From Paramarasmius palmivorus (lineage: Eukaryota; Basidiomycota; Agaricomycetes; Agaricales; Marasmiaceae), in NCBI GenBank assembly GCA_037176845.1, contig JAYKXP010000006.1, forward strand, positions 992,001-1,056,000: a DNA stretch of 64,000 bases, read 5' to 3'. Positions within the stretch are counted from its first letter, which is position 1. The number at the start of each line of letters is the position of its first letter. Shown here one piece after another: positions 1 to 13,077 of the stretch. Under the pieces are notes generated by a model. The model worked only from the letters and a program-made list of their open reading frames with translations, made no database searches and was not told the DNA's origin. The translations under genes were made by a program, and so were the position numbers.

Positions 1-3000
1 ATCCGACGAAAGCGCGGACAACTATGCTGCGCTCTGCCGAGTCATCGCACAATGTAGCGAACAGTATCGGGAAAGGGTTCCGGACCACGAGAAACCGATC
101 TGGGACCCCATAGTCAAAATGCTGAACACTCTATGCGCCCTGGAAGCGGACGATGGCTTGACGAAGGGCAAAGTTTGGAATCATATACTACAGATGAACG
201 TTGGTGGTATGTAGTCTATCCCTTCTGACCATGTCCTTTCACACATAGTACATACAGATGTTATTCCCCTCCTCATTCGCAAGCAGAACGCGGCGATTAT
301 CCTCCGCAAGCTCGATAACAGAACACTATTCGAATTTTTTGAGGTTTCTCCTACGAACGAAAGTGTCATGTCGACTATAGGGAAGTTGGTTTGCACGTAC
401 CCAGGTCAGGCGATCGCAGTTCCGACGAAGATTATGCAGGACCGTCAATTTGTCTTTGAGCTTGCCAATTTCTTGGCTCAGATGAACATGGATGTTATGC
501 AGGATGCTATTCCAACTACATGGAAAGCTGGCACGAAAGTCAACGAGATTCGAGATACCATCCACCCTCGATACATCACGGAGCTGTTGACCGGCATTCT
601 ACATGGCTTGGGTGACTCGGAACAGGTCCCCGTTGTCACCAAAAGAATTGCCGATGATGTGCTATGGAAGAATACTCTCCTTCCTTGGCGACGGTCACCT
701 ATCTGGCTTGTTATTCGCGTTGTACTCTCCACTTCTCTCTATCGTCTCAATTCCAGCCACACGCATTACAAGTCATTTATGGCCTTCACTATGGCCCAGA
801 TACTTCGCGATGCCGTTCGTGCAGGGCTTGACAGCGATTTGTTGTCTTGCATGAGCAAGAAGGTCGCTCGAAGGCTGTACAAGCTTGATACTCTTGCTCC
901 TTCGTACCTCACCTCTGAGGTTCTGGATGCTGTCACTCTCACGAGCGACTTTTTGAAAGAGAGATGGGAACGGGAGCAGAAACGGCATGCGGAGGCCAGT
1001 TGTGTTGGCTGGGACCCATCTAGTCTTGATTTTGCTGCCGACACGCGGCTGTCCTTGACGAACAGCAGGGCCTATATCAACGAGGTCCTGGAAGGACCAA
1101 AGAAGGGTAGCACGCGTTCCGTTTTCATACCAGCGGAACGGCCTCGTTATCTACAATTACGAGAGTATTCCGCGAGGACTTTGGACCAGGCCTTCTCTGA
1201 CCATGGTTGCTTGGCTCTGACCGACTTTGAGCGGGCAGTGCAGAAGGATATCGATCAATGGGTTTCCCAGAGGCTTGATGAAATATCGGCCTGTGTCTTG
1301 CTATGGTCGTGGATCAAGAAGTACTCACAAGAGGCCGAGAAGCTCTATCATGGCGATCCAGAAGCTACGTCAATGATGTTTTTGACATTATTTGAATTAT
1401 GGGTTGGGTAAGGTTGTTGTTACTCAAGATTGTGCAGCGCTAATTCTACTTGGCAGTCTCGACAAGCTCTGCACCCATCAATGCCCCTTGTTACGAGAGT
1501 ATCCTCCGGAGGTCAAGGAAAACCTCTTCGAACCTCTTCTCCTGCGCTCGAGGAACTCATTGAATCGCCTGAAATGCCTTCTACAGTACTTACGGATCCG
1601 GCACGCGAAAGTCTCTCAGACACAAAGCATATTTTCTGGGACCATCGCTTCAGATTCTTTTGTCGTGCGATTCTTCGACGCTTCAGAGAAACATCAAGCT
1701 TTGAAAAAACATATTGAAGCACGTGGTGCTTCGGCCCATACCGATAAGGTCCGGGAACTAAGCCGCCTGAATGATAAACACAGGCAGCTCCAAAGCGAAG
1801 CTCGGAAGCTCGAACACAATGTTCAAGTCATTAGCCGCAAAGGACGGGTCATTTGCAGGAAGGGATGCAAGAAATGTGTCATGGAGAAGCAGGCGACTAA
1901 ATTAACAATTAACGTTTTTGAATGGCCTCTCCCCGGGGAACTTCTGAAGGCCAAGGCCACCGTGGTAGAGCTGGATTGTCCTCCGGCTTTCGGGATTTGG
2001 AGGGAAGCTACTTACTTTCTGTTGAGAGACCACTGCATCCCCATTCCACTTCGTACCGAATCCAAGGATCCGGAAGCGAGGAAAATGCTGAGCGAATATC
2101 AAGGATTGACGCTTCATTTCCCTAAGAAGCCCGTGTTATTCCAGCAACGTCTTGTGTTTACCTCCTACACCAAATCTTTCCTCGACTCACATTACAAAAA
2201 GCCTGCGTCTATACCGTGTACCGAGGACCAAGTTTGCTTCCCGAACGCGTTGCATTACCACTTGTACGACGTTACGGCGAAGGTCTGGATATTCAACATA
2301 TTTTCCCTTTGCAGCATTCGGGAGAAGTGTACATACCAGCTTCCTGAAGGTCCCTATCGGAACCTCCAGTATGCGGTCGACAGTACAGAGCATACGTCGA
2401 ACGAGGTTATTGCAAACCAGTCGGAATGTCACCAAGACCTCAGCCTGCATGAATACATCGCATACGGTAGTCTTCGCAGCGGGTCTTTCATTCAGTGGCT
2501 CAATATCTTGAGAGAGCTACGGGGTGGAAATCTGACGTTCCGACATGTGGAGGTGGAAATGTTACTTTCACAGGCGGCTTTCCAATTAGGTCCACTCTCG
2601 CCAGAACAAGGATGGCTTTGGCATGCAGAACTACAGTGCCCACATTTCGGCTTTGCGCTACTCCGGCAGCTTGAGGAGCTAAAGGGGTCTATCAGCGCTA
2701 GCTGGATGGAGGTTTCCTCAATGCGAGTGGTCATCGCACTCACACGCCGCATAATATCATTCGGAACCACGCAAGAGCTCGTTGAAGCTGCCTTCACATT
2801 GCTAGAAGGTGTCCGAGATGTGACATATGGGTGGATGGATCAACTAAAGGCACGCCTCCAAGACGCCACTGACGAATCTGCACTCCATGATTTGCAGATA
2901 AGTCTATGCGAGTTGGCTGCCACTTTCAGAAGCGCGTATGATCTCGATCCCCAAAACCTCGATCGCCTTTTCATACTTGATGAAAACGTTGCACGCTTTA

Positions 3001-6000
3001 TTGTAGCCGGGATCCTCATTCGAGACAATGCGCCCTCCCTTCTCAGGGGTGTTCCACTCGTAGCACAACAACTTCTGGAACGAGATCGTTGCCTCGCGCA
3101 TTGCGCTCAGCCTGTCATTGCTCGAATTATATTAACTCGCAGTGGACAGGGATTACACAAAGCGATTGAGAGTCTCTGGCCTTTCTACAGCCCATCGGGA
3201 GCGTGGCAACAACTCCCAACTCCGAATGAGCGCTGGTTACGCTCATGCAATGGGTCCCAACAAGTCCACATCAATTTGCTGAACAGTCAGCTACTTGTGG
3301 ACGGTCAGCCCTTGAGTCGCTTGCCTCGAGGTGTCACCAATAACGAAAGTTATGCTCGAATTTTCGGCGAGGTTAGTCAGGTTGTCGACCTTTTCATGTC
3401 ATCACGCTAACGCTCGCGAAAGGCCATCCTTGAAATAGTTCCATCCGACAGTTTGGAACCAGATATGCAGTTTGCCACCAGTCAACCAATTGCAGGCAAT
3501 CAGGTGCGTGCTTCAGGTGTATATATAAATCCCGTAATCTTACGAGTAGGTCAGGTTTTTTTCAAGGTGACGGCCGATACGCTGGTGATTCGGTCTCGAC
3601 GAGAAGGGCAACGCTTTGAACTCATCCCAGCCCACAGGTTGAAGGGTGATCTTCCAACCTTCTTGATCGAGGACTATGCCCATTGGCTCAATATGTCAAC
3701 TGGGGTGATTGAGCTGCGGCCACTCGATAACCCATGGGAGACTTGCAGTGATAATTGGCGAATATGTGTTCGCCAGTCCTGCATGTGGAAGCCATACTCG
3801 GCCACTTCGCTCAGCCAACTTCGGCTCATTGATGTTCGGAGTCGTACAGCTGCCATGATCACCAAGCGTGTTTCATCCCTGGAGAATCAACATTACATCA
3901 CGGTCACGTACTCTGTCGACGGTGGACTGTCTGTATACCTCCCTCGATATCGACTTTCTTTCCATCTAGAAGATGGTAACCTTGCTTGCGATAGCTTTCC
4001 CGATATGGTTGTCGACTGCAACCAGTCGGCAGGTGTCTTCATTGGACTGTGCAATCAAATGGTTTTGTGTCCAAAATCCGGCGGGAAAGGTTCACATCGT
4101 GAGGTTCTAGTCCCAATCGGCCAGGTCTATTTTCAACAGAAATCCACAAGCAACCACACTGTCGTTACCATCGACACGGGGACCGGGCGTCGAGTCAACT
4201 ACTATCGTTACAGGATTGATAGCCTTTTGGGTCGGTTGGTTGGAAATGTGGGGCTTCATGGCAGGCTTTACAGAATATACCTTCATGCTGTGACCGCACA
4301 TTGTCTCCCTGATCCATTGACCGGTCGAACAGGAACAGAAGAAGCCATTCATGGGCTACAGTCTGCAGCTTGTCGATCGTTTGCAAGTCTTGATAAAGAC
4401 AGCTGGCTAATGTTGAACAAACTCGACTCCCTAACTCCTAGTCGTGCATTCTACCCACCTCATCTAGCTGTCATGCAGGCTGTCCAATGGAACGAACTTC
4501 CCCCCACAGCACAACATGATGGCTTTACGACTGCCTGTGCAGCCATCTTCGACTTTGCAACACGTTTAGAGGTTTTTACCAAGAAAGATGGATCGCTCGT
4601 GGATCCGGAGGTCAGCGGCACGACAAGAAGTCAGCGTCTACATCAGCGTTCAGCATCTCGTACTCATGTTTATTACCCTCCTGATTCTTGGCCCCGTCAC
4701 TCCGTTAAAGATGTTCATTACAGTCGTCGTGAAAGCAATCGGACAATGCAGGACCTCGTTTTTCGAGACTCCTCGCTAATCCTGTCCTGGCCATCCCAAT
4801 TCATGAAGCCTCCTTGCCTCCTTGAGCTATTCAAGAAATGGACGATTATTTCGGGACCCTCGCCAGGTCATCATGCCCTTTCTCTGTCGTATTCTCGTCG
4901 TTGGATTGACGAGGCACTGGCGCATAATTTCCTTACGATGTACAACTTGTGTCGTGGCAAATCCGCAAATCGATACCAAGCTCTGTTCACATTCTGCACC
5001 ATGGGGTATGGACCTGAAGGAACTGGATTTCGTGATATTCTTCCTGTGATGCTTGCATTTACATCGACGGGCATTTTTTGTGGCACAGCACCCCCAGCGT
5101 GGGAGAATTATATAATCTCTGCTGGATTCTGTCCTAACCGACAGGAGCTAATGGAAATAGCACGTAACACCTCGCTGAGCTTCGAAGAAAGCTTTGCAGC
5201 GAAACTGCCACGAATCCACAACGAACCGGATCCGACCTTCTTTTCCAGGCGTCAGTCTCGTTTTCTGGAGTCACTGAATGCAGAAACCCGGACAATCGTA
5301 GATGCTATCGTACAGCAATGGCCTTGCAAGGTGCCGTCGCCTCCGGTTGGCACATACTCGATTGTTAACGTCGCTAGATTCATCGACAAGACACGACCAA
5401 TGTTTCTCCAGTGGTATCGAAACCATGACCTGTCAATGTTCCTTGGGCGTCTTCAGAAGCTATTAGACCAAGTCGGCTGTCTGAAGAAGGTGCATCAATG
5501 GTCCAAGACATACTGCAGTCATCCCAGCCTTCGACAGAGCACACGTCCTCGCACAATCCCAGGTCTTACGGAATTATTCCAGAGAAGACTACCCTCACTC
5601 CTTGAATCAAATTTTTCACCCTCGATCAATGCATTGTCAGCCATCGTCAACGAGCACAACACTCGTAATCTTGATCGCCTTCAGTTGCTTTTGCGGTTAT
5701 TGGCAGACGGCTCCTCAGTTAATTCCCAATATACGTCCTCCTTGTACGACAGTCTCAAGGCATTCCAGCAGGAGATTACTTCTACTCCGCAGGATTGCTC
5801 AGTGAAAACAGCCATTTCGAGCACTATCTTGGATGCACACAATGTCACATGTGGGGACATATTGCACAATGCCTTGTCCAAGGTAATCTCAGCTCTGTCC
5901 CCAGTAAGTGATGCCGAAACAGCAGCATCATTGTCTGGTTTATGGCCTCGACTGACACCACTTACCCTGCTGGAGAGCCTAGCTCCAAATCGTCGACATC

Positions 6001-9000
6001 AACTAAGCTCTCTGTGGATTCACACATTAAAACGATTGGCGCAATACATTCTGTTGTTCCAACGCTCTCGACGTCTGCGATCCCTTTTCATTCTTCCCAA
6101 TGGTGACTTTTGGAAGGAGGTACAAACTCCACCATTAGTTATCGACACAATGGAAGACCCCGATTGGCTCCTTATCCAGGTATGTAATAGCAGTGTTGTA
6201 CGCTTACAATCGTCTCAACCTTCTTCAGGTGGACAGCGACTTCCTGATACGTCCAGGTCAGATCCGCGTTGCAAATGAGATGATTTCACCGGAGAACCAC
6301 CGAAACACACTACTGCAGTTGAATATGGGAGAAGGGAAATCTTCAGTGATCGTTCCAATGGTCGCTGCAACCCTCGCCGATGGCAAGAAACTGCCCCGAG
6401 TGCTAGTTCTTAAATCACTGGCTACACAGATGTTTTCCGCGCTTGTCGAAAGACTTAGTGGTCTCGCCAACCGGCAGATTCTATATCTTCCTTTCTCTCG
6501 TGATCTCGAAATTGGTGAAGGAGAGGTTCGGTCAATCATGGAAATATATAGGATGGCATTAGCATCCCGGGCAATCATCGTTGCACAACCTGAGCATGTG
6601 TTGTCATACATGCTTATGACGATTGACCGGTCGTTATCCCTCAAACAGCCAGAGCTACGAGTGGCCAATCAACTGAGAGAATCGCAACTGTGGCTCGATC
6701 AGCACACTCGCGATGTTTTGGACGAAAGCGACGAAATTCTGCACGTGCGGTACCAATTGATATACACTGTAGGAGCGCAGCAGACCCTGGAACTTGGTCC
6801 TGAACGTTGGACTACCATACAGCAGGTGCTCTCAATTGTGAGAGAGTGCACTCCGGCACTATCCGCATCTTTTCCTCTTGGAGTGGAGCTCTCGGAAACC
6901 ACGAAAAGCAGCTCCTATCCCCACATTCGTTTGCTAGATCCCCGAATACAGAATGCGTTCATCACAAGGATATCGGAAAGGGTTGTAGATGGTGGATTAG
7001 ACAATTGCTCCTTTTCGATGTTTCCTTCCGAAGAGCGAGTATTGGTCCAACGTTTCATCCAAAACAAATCTCTGTCAGCTGGGCAGCAAAACATCCTTCA
7101 GGATCAATGCAACGGGACTGCGTGGTCCATTCTCCTTCTGCTGCGGGGCATTTTAGGTCACGGAATCCTATTTTACGTATTAAAAGAGCGCCGATGGAGA
7201 GTAGATTATGGCCTTGATCTCGCTCGTTCACTCCTGGCTGTGCCATACAGAGCCAAAGATATGCCATCACCAAGGGCAGAGTTCGGACATCCGGATGTCG
7301 CAATTCTCTTGACCTGCCTCAGCTATTACTATGGAGGTCTTACTGACCACCAGGTTGAAGTGTCCTTTCAATCATTGTATGAACAGGGAAATCCTAAAAT
7401 GGAATATGAGAAATGGGTCGTTGCAGGTGGCGATGAAATACCAAAAGAGCTACGGGACCTTTCTGTTATCAACCTGGGCGACTCACAGCAGTGGCGATGT
7501 CAACTACTCCCACTTTTCCGTTCCAATCATGCGGTCATCGACTTTTATCTTTCCCAAGTCGTGTTTCCCAAGGCCGCAAAGGAGTTCCCTCACAAGCTTA
7601 TGGTGTCAGGTTGGGATCTCGCTCACGCTAAGGCCCATGTCACAACGGGTTTCAGTGGCACAAACGATAGTAGATACCTGTTACCGACCTCCATTTATCA
7701 AGAAGATCCCTTGGAAAGGCTTGGCACAAATGCAAAAGTGCTCAGTATACTTCTTCAGCCAGAGAATAATCATTATCTCCCCTCTACTAAGAAGGGCCAA
7801 CGTCTCTCAGGTCGTGAAATCATCGACTCAATCACGACTCCTGGCTCGGATGTAAGTGTCCGAGTTCTTCTCGATGTTGGCGCCCAAATTCTCGAAATGA
7901 CAAACATTGAGGTCGCGAGATACTGGATTGACAGGAAGCGTGACGTCGAAGCCGCAGTCTTTTTCAACATGGAAGACGAACTTGAGGTGCTCACCAGGGA
8001 CGGCCTGACTGAACTTCTAACATTATCGCCGTATCGTCAGCAGATGAACAAATGTGTCGTATACCTTGACGACTCTCATACACGTGGGACAGATCTCAAG
8101 TTTCCGGGAGACTGGAAAGCATGTGTAACTCTTGGTCCCAAAGTGACTAAGGATCGTCTAGCGCAGGGTGAGTTCGGAATGTTCAAGGTTTTTAGTCACT
8201 GTTCATTGATTTTTAGGCTGTATGCGCATGAGACGGCTAGGACACGGGCAGTCTGTTCTGTTTATCGCACCATCTGAGGTTGATCGTGCAATCCGTGGAA
8301 GAGCCAATAAGATTGAGGGCGACATAATCACAAACCTCGACATCCTGCGGTGGGCTATTCACGAATCGTGCAATGAGATAGAACGCAATATCCCTCGCTG
8401 GGTGCATCAAGGCGTAGATTACACTGCTCGGGAGGGCGCATTACGACGACTTCATTCCTCCTCGGGCTCGGATGTGGCTCGTACTCTTCGTTCGTCGTGG
8501 CTTCAGCCGGAAGCGAGGAGTCTACAGGACATGTACCTCGACAACCACAACGCTTCCAGCTATCATGTTTTTGAACAGGCTCGCGCGATACCAGAAATAA
8601 GCCACCGATGTGATTCGCTTGGTGTCACAGGTCTCCTTGACCCTCGCCTCGAAGAGGAGCAAGAAAGGGAAGTCAACCACGAGGTTGAAGAGGAGCCTCA
8701 AAAAGAACGACCACCGAGAGCAAAGCCAGCCATACCCAACGTTCATGATGATGTCAAGGCATTCATCACCTCTGGTTTTCTCCCAATACACTCCGAGTCG
8801 ACAGCCTTCACATCTCTCTTCCCTCATCTCCCCAGAGTTTCGATATTCGAAAATCTTCTGCCTCCCGATCGCCGAGTAGACTGCCTCTTCGCTACCAAGG
8901 ACTTTTTCGCCACGATTACGACGGTTGCACAAAGGAGCGGGGATTACCTCCGTCCGATAAACTGGGTTATTTCCGGAAGGAACGGCGTCCTTGTTGTACT

Positions 9001-9644
9001 GAGCCCTTACGAGGTTAACCAGCTCCTTCCTGCTATCCGCCAGAGCAGGAATGTGATCCTCCATATGTATAGGCCAAGAACTGCAAAGTTCATGAAGTCA
9101 ATTGATGATCTTCAGCTCTTCTGTATTCCACCACTCCCATCATCTTGGCGACCACCGCCTCATAGTGTCGTCGATCTTCTCAATCTTGCTGCTGGTCAAC
9201 TTTATTTTGCAGACTACGATGCATATTTGAGGGTTTGTGCAATGCTCGGGGTGTGCACGCCCGAAGACCAGAAGGATGACAGAGTGAGAGTGCAAGGCGA
9301 TGGTTTCATACGACCAAAATATCAATTTGGTATTGTGAAGGAACATTGTCTATTCCATGCAAGCCCAGTGCCCTACCTGAGATCCTTGACTGGTTTTCGA
9401 AGGAAAGGGCAATCGTATTCCTCGACACATCTGGGGAAAATATTGCATACCAGATTTTTGCAGAAAGAAGCCTTCGAGGTGAGCATGTCAGTCCTAGTCC
9501 TGAACATGTGTAGACTCATGAGTTGTTTTATAGGATTCAACATCAGATTGCATGGCAAACACCGTTGCTCTTGAGAAACAAACTGTAGCTAATTCGAGTA
9601 CTATTTGCGGACTTTGGTCCTCCCTTGGCTGTATCGTGAACTAG
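1..9644 (+). CDS. Giant DUF3638/DUF3645 protein, 5'-truncated by the window edge
   Basis: The 3' part of a very large gene; 3112 residues lie inside the window and the N-terminus is upstream. Exons are <2-206, 258-1407, 1457-3371, 3423-6179, 6229-8167, 8217-9478 and 9534-9644. Introns are 49-55 nt, GT-AG, and phase-consistent. Around fragment residue 2037 the DUF3638 hallmark QLNMGEGKSSVIVPM resembles a P-loop (GEGKSS). Around residue 2620 the DUF3645 block YLDDSHTRGTDLKFPGDW runs across the 8168-8216 intron into CMRMRRLG. Such proteins (about 3000-3500 aa, widespread in fungi) are often auto-labelled 'ubiquitinyl hydrolase', but I see no catalytic triad, so I assign no enzymatic activity. 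A Glu/Arg-rich linker lies near 8650-8720. The last exon encodes only 36 residues. Family assignment is firm; function is unknown. Confidence 0.93.
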
Positions 9645-10330
9645 TTCAATATTAAGAATTACATGAGCATTTTTACTTGCATTTTACGCGAGATTGTCAT
9701 GCTCAGTGACCCTGGTCGGGCCTGGTGGTACGACAACCTCTGCGATACAGCGACTCGGCATTTCATCCACCCGCATTCAACGAATTATTTTGCTTCTACT
9801 GTCAGCCATGGTGGTCCGTGCAGACTACATGCTCTTGGACAACTTCTCAAACCTCGAGTTTCCCCTAGACTCGTAACCACTCACTGCAGGTGTTTGATGA
9901 CAGTCGATCAAACATTGCTGCGCTGATGTGTAGGGTAGGGCCCCAACTCATCAGCGCAGCGGCTGGTTCGAGTCTACTTCACTCTTTAACGCGGGTGCTC
10001 ATCAAAGCGCTCATCCTTCGGGGTCCGAAGCAGCACTTGCCACTCAAGCACAATCCATGGGAGTAGTAAGTTCATGGGGGCTGTGGGTTCCATCTGAACG
10101 GACACTCTAGTACGCCCGCCTTCTCTCCCTTTCCTCCTTAAAACCAGGACGAGAAGATGGACGTCAAAAGAGAAGAGCAGAGTTTATTATCTAATTGTTT
10201 ACACGTGTTGTCATTTTGCCCAAGATTCGAGCTGCACAAGAGAGCTAAACCTAAAGGTTCAGCAATCAATTACAGGGCCAAGCTATGTCTCGTATATAAT
10301 ATGAGCTGGCGTCCTGATACGCTAGCTGAG
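9645..10330. other. Convergent intergenic region, no gene seen
   Basis: Lies between the 3' ends of the DUF3638 gene and the Hsp70-like gene. Only short ORFs without family signals occur. If the last Hsp70-like exon is spliced once more, its coding end would extend to 10270. Confidence 0.6.
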
Positions 10331-12802
10331 CTAGTTGTAACGGCAAACACAGACACTATAGACATACCTTTTCATCCGTCCCTATAATTGCAGTGTCACC
10401 ACGTATGTGCGCAGATTAGCGGGAACATATCTACATACCTTCTCCAACCATTGAATCTCCGCCTTGAGTTCTGTCAATCCGAATATCAGAACGACATCGA
10501 ACTCCACCTGGAAGTAACGGCCACGAGGGCTCGTCAGTGGTTTGAGCGATCTCGCCAGCTCCGAGGTGTCAGCATGAATCTTGGCTAGTACTCGGAATTT
10601 CCCTTGGACAATAATTAGTACTAGTTCGTCTCTATTCAGTGAACATTTAACCTGGCTCGTCATCCATCCATTGTGGATCTTGCGTTTGGCCTTGATAAAC
10701 AAGAATCTCGACAGGTACCACCTTCAGCTCCTCCCGTGTTTCGCTCTCACGATCAAAGGATACAGAGTAGCACTCGTTCTCTTTGACCCGCGTAAACTGC
10801 CATCCTGTGGAATAAATAACAACAGAACCAGAATACGAGAAGTGAGTACACAGACCTTGGGGAGAATAGTACAGAAACCATTCGGAAGAAACCATTCACC
10901 CGAGAGTGCCCTGTAACGAGTATGCCTCCGTGGTCTGTGCTCTTGATTTCCAGGCTCATATGTTCGTTCGAATTCGATGCCATAGGTATATCTTGACATT
11001 CGCACGGAAACAAAGTTGTCGAGAAAGTAATCAATAGCGCCGTTAGCTGTTGCCTTATTACTACATAGGGAGGAAGTAGATTAGATGCTGAGACTGTTCC
11101 GACGAGGAAATGCCTTACACATATGTCTCTGGACGTAGAAGTAACACGCCAAGTTGCTCGAGATGGGTTTTCAGATTACTGTACAGCCACTCGTTGGTAG
11201 CGAAGCCTCCGACAAGGAATGCAACCTGTGAGATTTCAGTTAGTACAGTGTACAAATGAATCAGCTCTGTGGAGACTTTCCTCAATAGGCTTGTTGAAGT
11301 CATCATACGCTGCCTGAATTTGTTGCTCGGCGGTTGTCATGATTGATTGGACAGATTCTTCAAAGAACAGCCGCATATCGTCACTAGATGTTCCGTTAGC
11401 AGGTATACAACTCGTCAACAAGAGCGTCTGCCGTACCCAGATACCAAGAGTTTACCATGATTTATATTCAGCGCAGGTTCATGGTCGTTCCATCCCCCAA
11501 ACCGGACGAATGACGTCTGGGAGGCATCCGTAAACCTGAGTTTTGTCGTTCTATCGAACTCTCTGACAATGTTTACGACGTCGTTCTGATGGTTGTCCGG
11601 TAGTCGAGCTACGAGAGTCAATTAGCACGAGAGAAAGACGAAAGTTAGACAAGACTCACCCTTTACGTGACGCTCAAAGGCCTTTGTCACGAACACCGAT
11701 CCAGCGAGTCGAGCTAGACAGAAGACATTGAGGTTACTTATGTCATGACGTAAGATGCTTTAACTCACTTTGTGGGACTGCGACCTCTTCAAAGCATGCA
11801 TTCGGCGAAAGCTTTGCTCTGTGAATGGTGGAATAGGTGCTGAAGTCAATTGTTCCTCCGCCCGCGTCAATGATCATTACATTCTTCATCGACTGAATGT
11901 CCTACAGCACGTACACCGTCAAACACCGGGCCGATTCTAAGAATGGACACTCACGGGGTAGCTCTGTGCGAGGTTGTGAATACAGTGGTGGAGGCAAGCC
12001 TCCCCTTCAGTGACAAAGTGAACACGAGTATGGCCTCGCGTCGTATTCGGCACCAGCCCCGCTTGGCAAGCAACCATTCTCAACTTCATTTGATCCACTC
12101 CTTCCCATCCGTTTGGGTGCGTTATGACGAACTCTGTCGTGCCCTCGATTATGTTCCAGTAGCCGTCGTCGCCGTGAATTTGTGAAATGTGTATCTTGGC
12201 CCAGCCATATAGGTATCGAATAAAGTCAGCGAAAATCTCCATTGGGGTTTTATTGGGAGGAATGCGGGGAAGAGGCTGCTGATTGGGTTCCGCTTCCTGA
12301 AGTCTGTTTAGGTTTCCTGTGGGTAAATAAAGCTTGAACCTATCGATTCAAGGCAGTTAGAATGCCAAATCCATGAACAGGCAGGAGGAATGGCCGTACC
12401 ACTCGGCAAGCATCCAACTGTTCGCCTCTGCTTCATATTGGACTTCCTCCTGCAGTGCTTCCGCGCCAAAGGCCCTTGCGTGTCCCTCTCGATCGTAATA
12501 TACGATCGAAGGGATTTTGCAATCCTGTCCGGATTGCGTCTGTGCTGGATATCTATACATTCGATTAACTGATGTTTTATAAAGTCAAATACCTAGGTAT
12601 GGCCAAAAACTTACCGCGTAACAGATCTCACTTCGGGTACAAGACCAGGCTCCAAAATACTATGCAGTGGCGTCAAATCCTGTGCGTTATACCGATCATA
12701 GAACACATACCAATAACTAATGCCACTATTGGTGGTCCCTACATCGAACGCCAATATCACCTTTCGACATCCTCCTTGATACGGGGTTCGGTTTGGGGGC
12801 AT
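10331..12802 (-). CDS. Hsp70-like (HSPA12-type) ATPase
   Basis: Actin-fold ATPase of the lineage-expanded fungal Hsp70-like family, probably cytosolic; clients are unknown. Thirteen exons give 602 aa: 12711-12802, 12615-12659, 12400-12552, 11955-12339, 11769-11901, 11660-11713, 11437-11608, 11281-11383, 11119-11225, 10856-11060, 10652-10796, 10439-10602 and 10331-10381. Phosphate-1 motif FDVGTTNSG is near residue 20, phosphate-2 DAGGGTID near 237, and the adenosine motif VAFLVGGF near 380. The C-terminal part (VVLIFGLTELKAEIQW) matches the family and replaces the canonical peptide-binding domain. The start is the first ATG before the ATPase motif. The intron 11226-11280 must begin GAAAGT to keep VAFLVGGF in frame, which would be a GA-AG intron or a broken donor. 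The last exon is uncertain. It shares a 275-bp upstream region with the divergent coiled-coil gene. Confidence 0.85.
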
Positions 12803-13077
12803 TGTCAAAAGTCAAGCAAGAGTTACTTCTCGTCCATGCATGGCGCAACGCGTTCCAATTTCCATCAAACCTTAACAAGGGAAATGAAATCTCACATTAC
12901 TGATATTGCAGGCATGCAGATACACGTTGCGCAAGGAACAAATCTATGATAGGAAATTGGTGAAAAGAAGCAGACGAAATAGCTCGAGGAAAACGTACGA
13001 AAAAGCATTGCAGCCCTGCTGCAATATTGCACACATCTCCTTACACATCTCCTCCTTGCGATAATCTGAAATTCAAC
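12803..13077. promoter_or_regulatory. Shared divergent promoter region
   Basis: A 275-bp gap separates the start codons of the Hsp70-like gene (-) and the coiled-coil gene (+). It must hold both promoters. I see no clear TATA box. Confidence 0.5.

Noticed and set aside
8522..9064. 180-codon minus-strand ORF inside the DUF3638 gene
   Set aside because: Antisense shadow of the conserved coding exon 8217-9478.
9961..9976. tRNA-like T-loop GGTTCGAGTC
   Set aside because: No matching acceptor stem, D arm or anticodon arm could be drawn around it.
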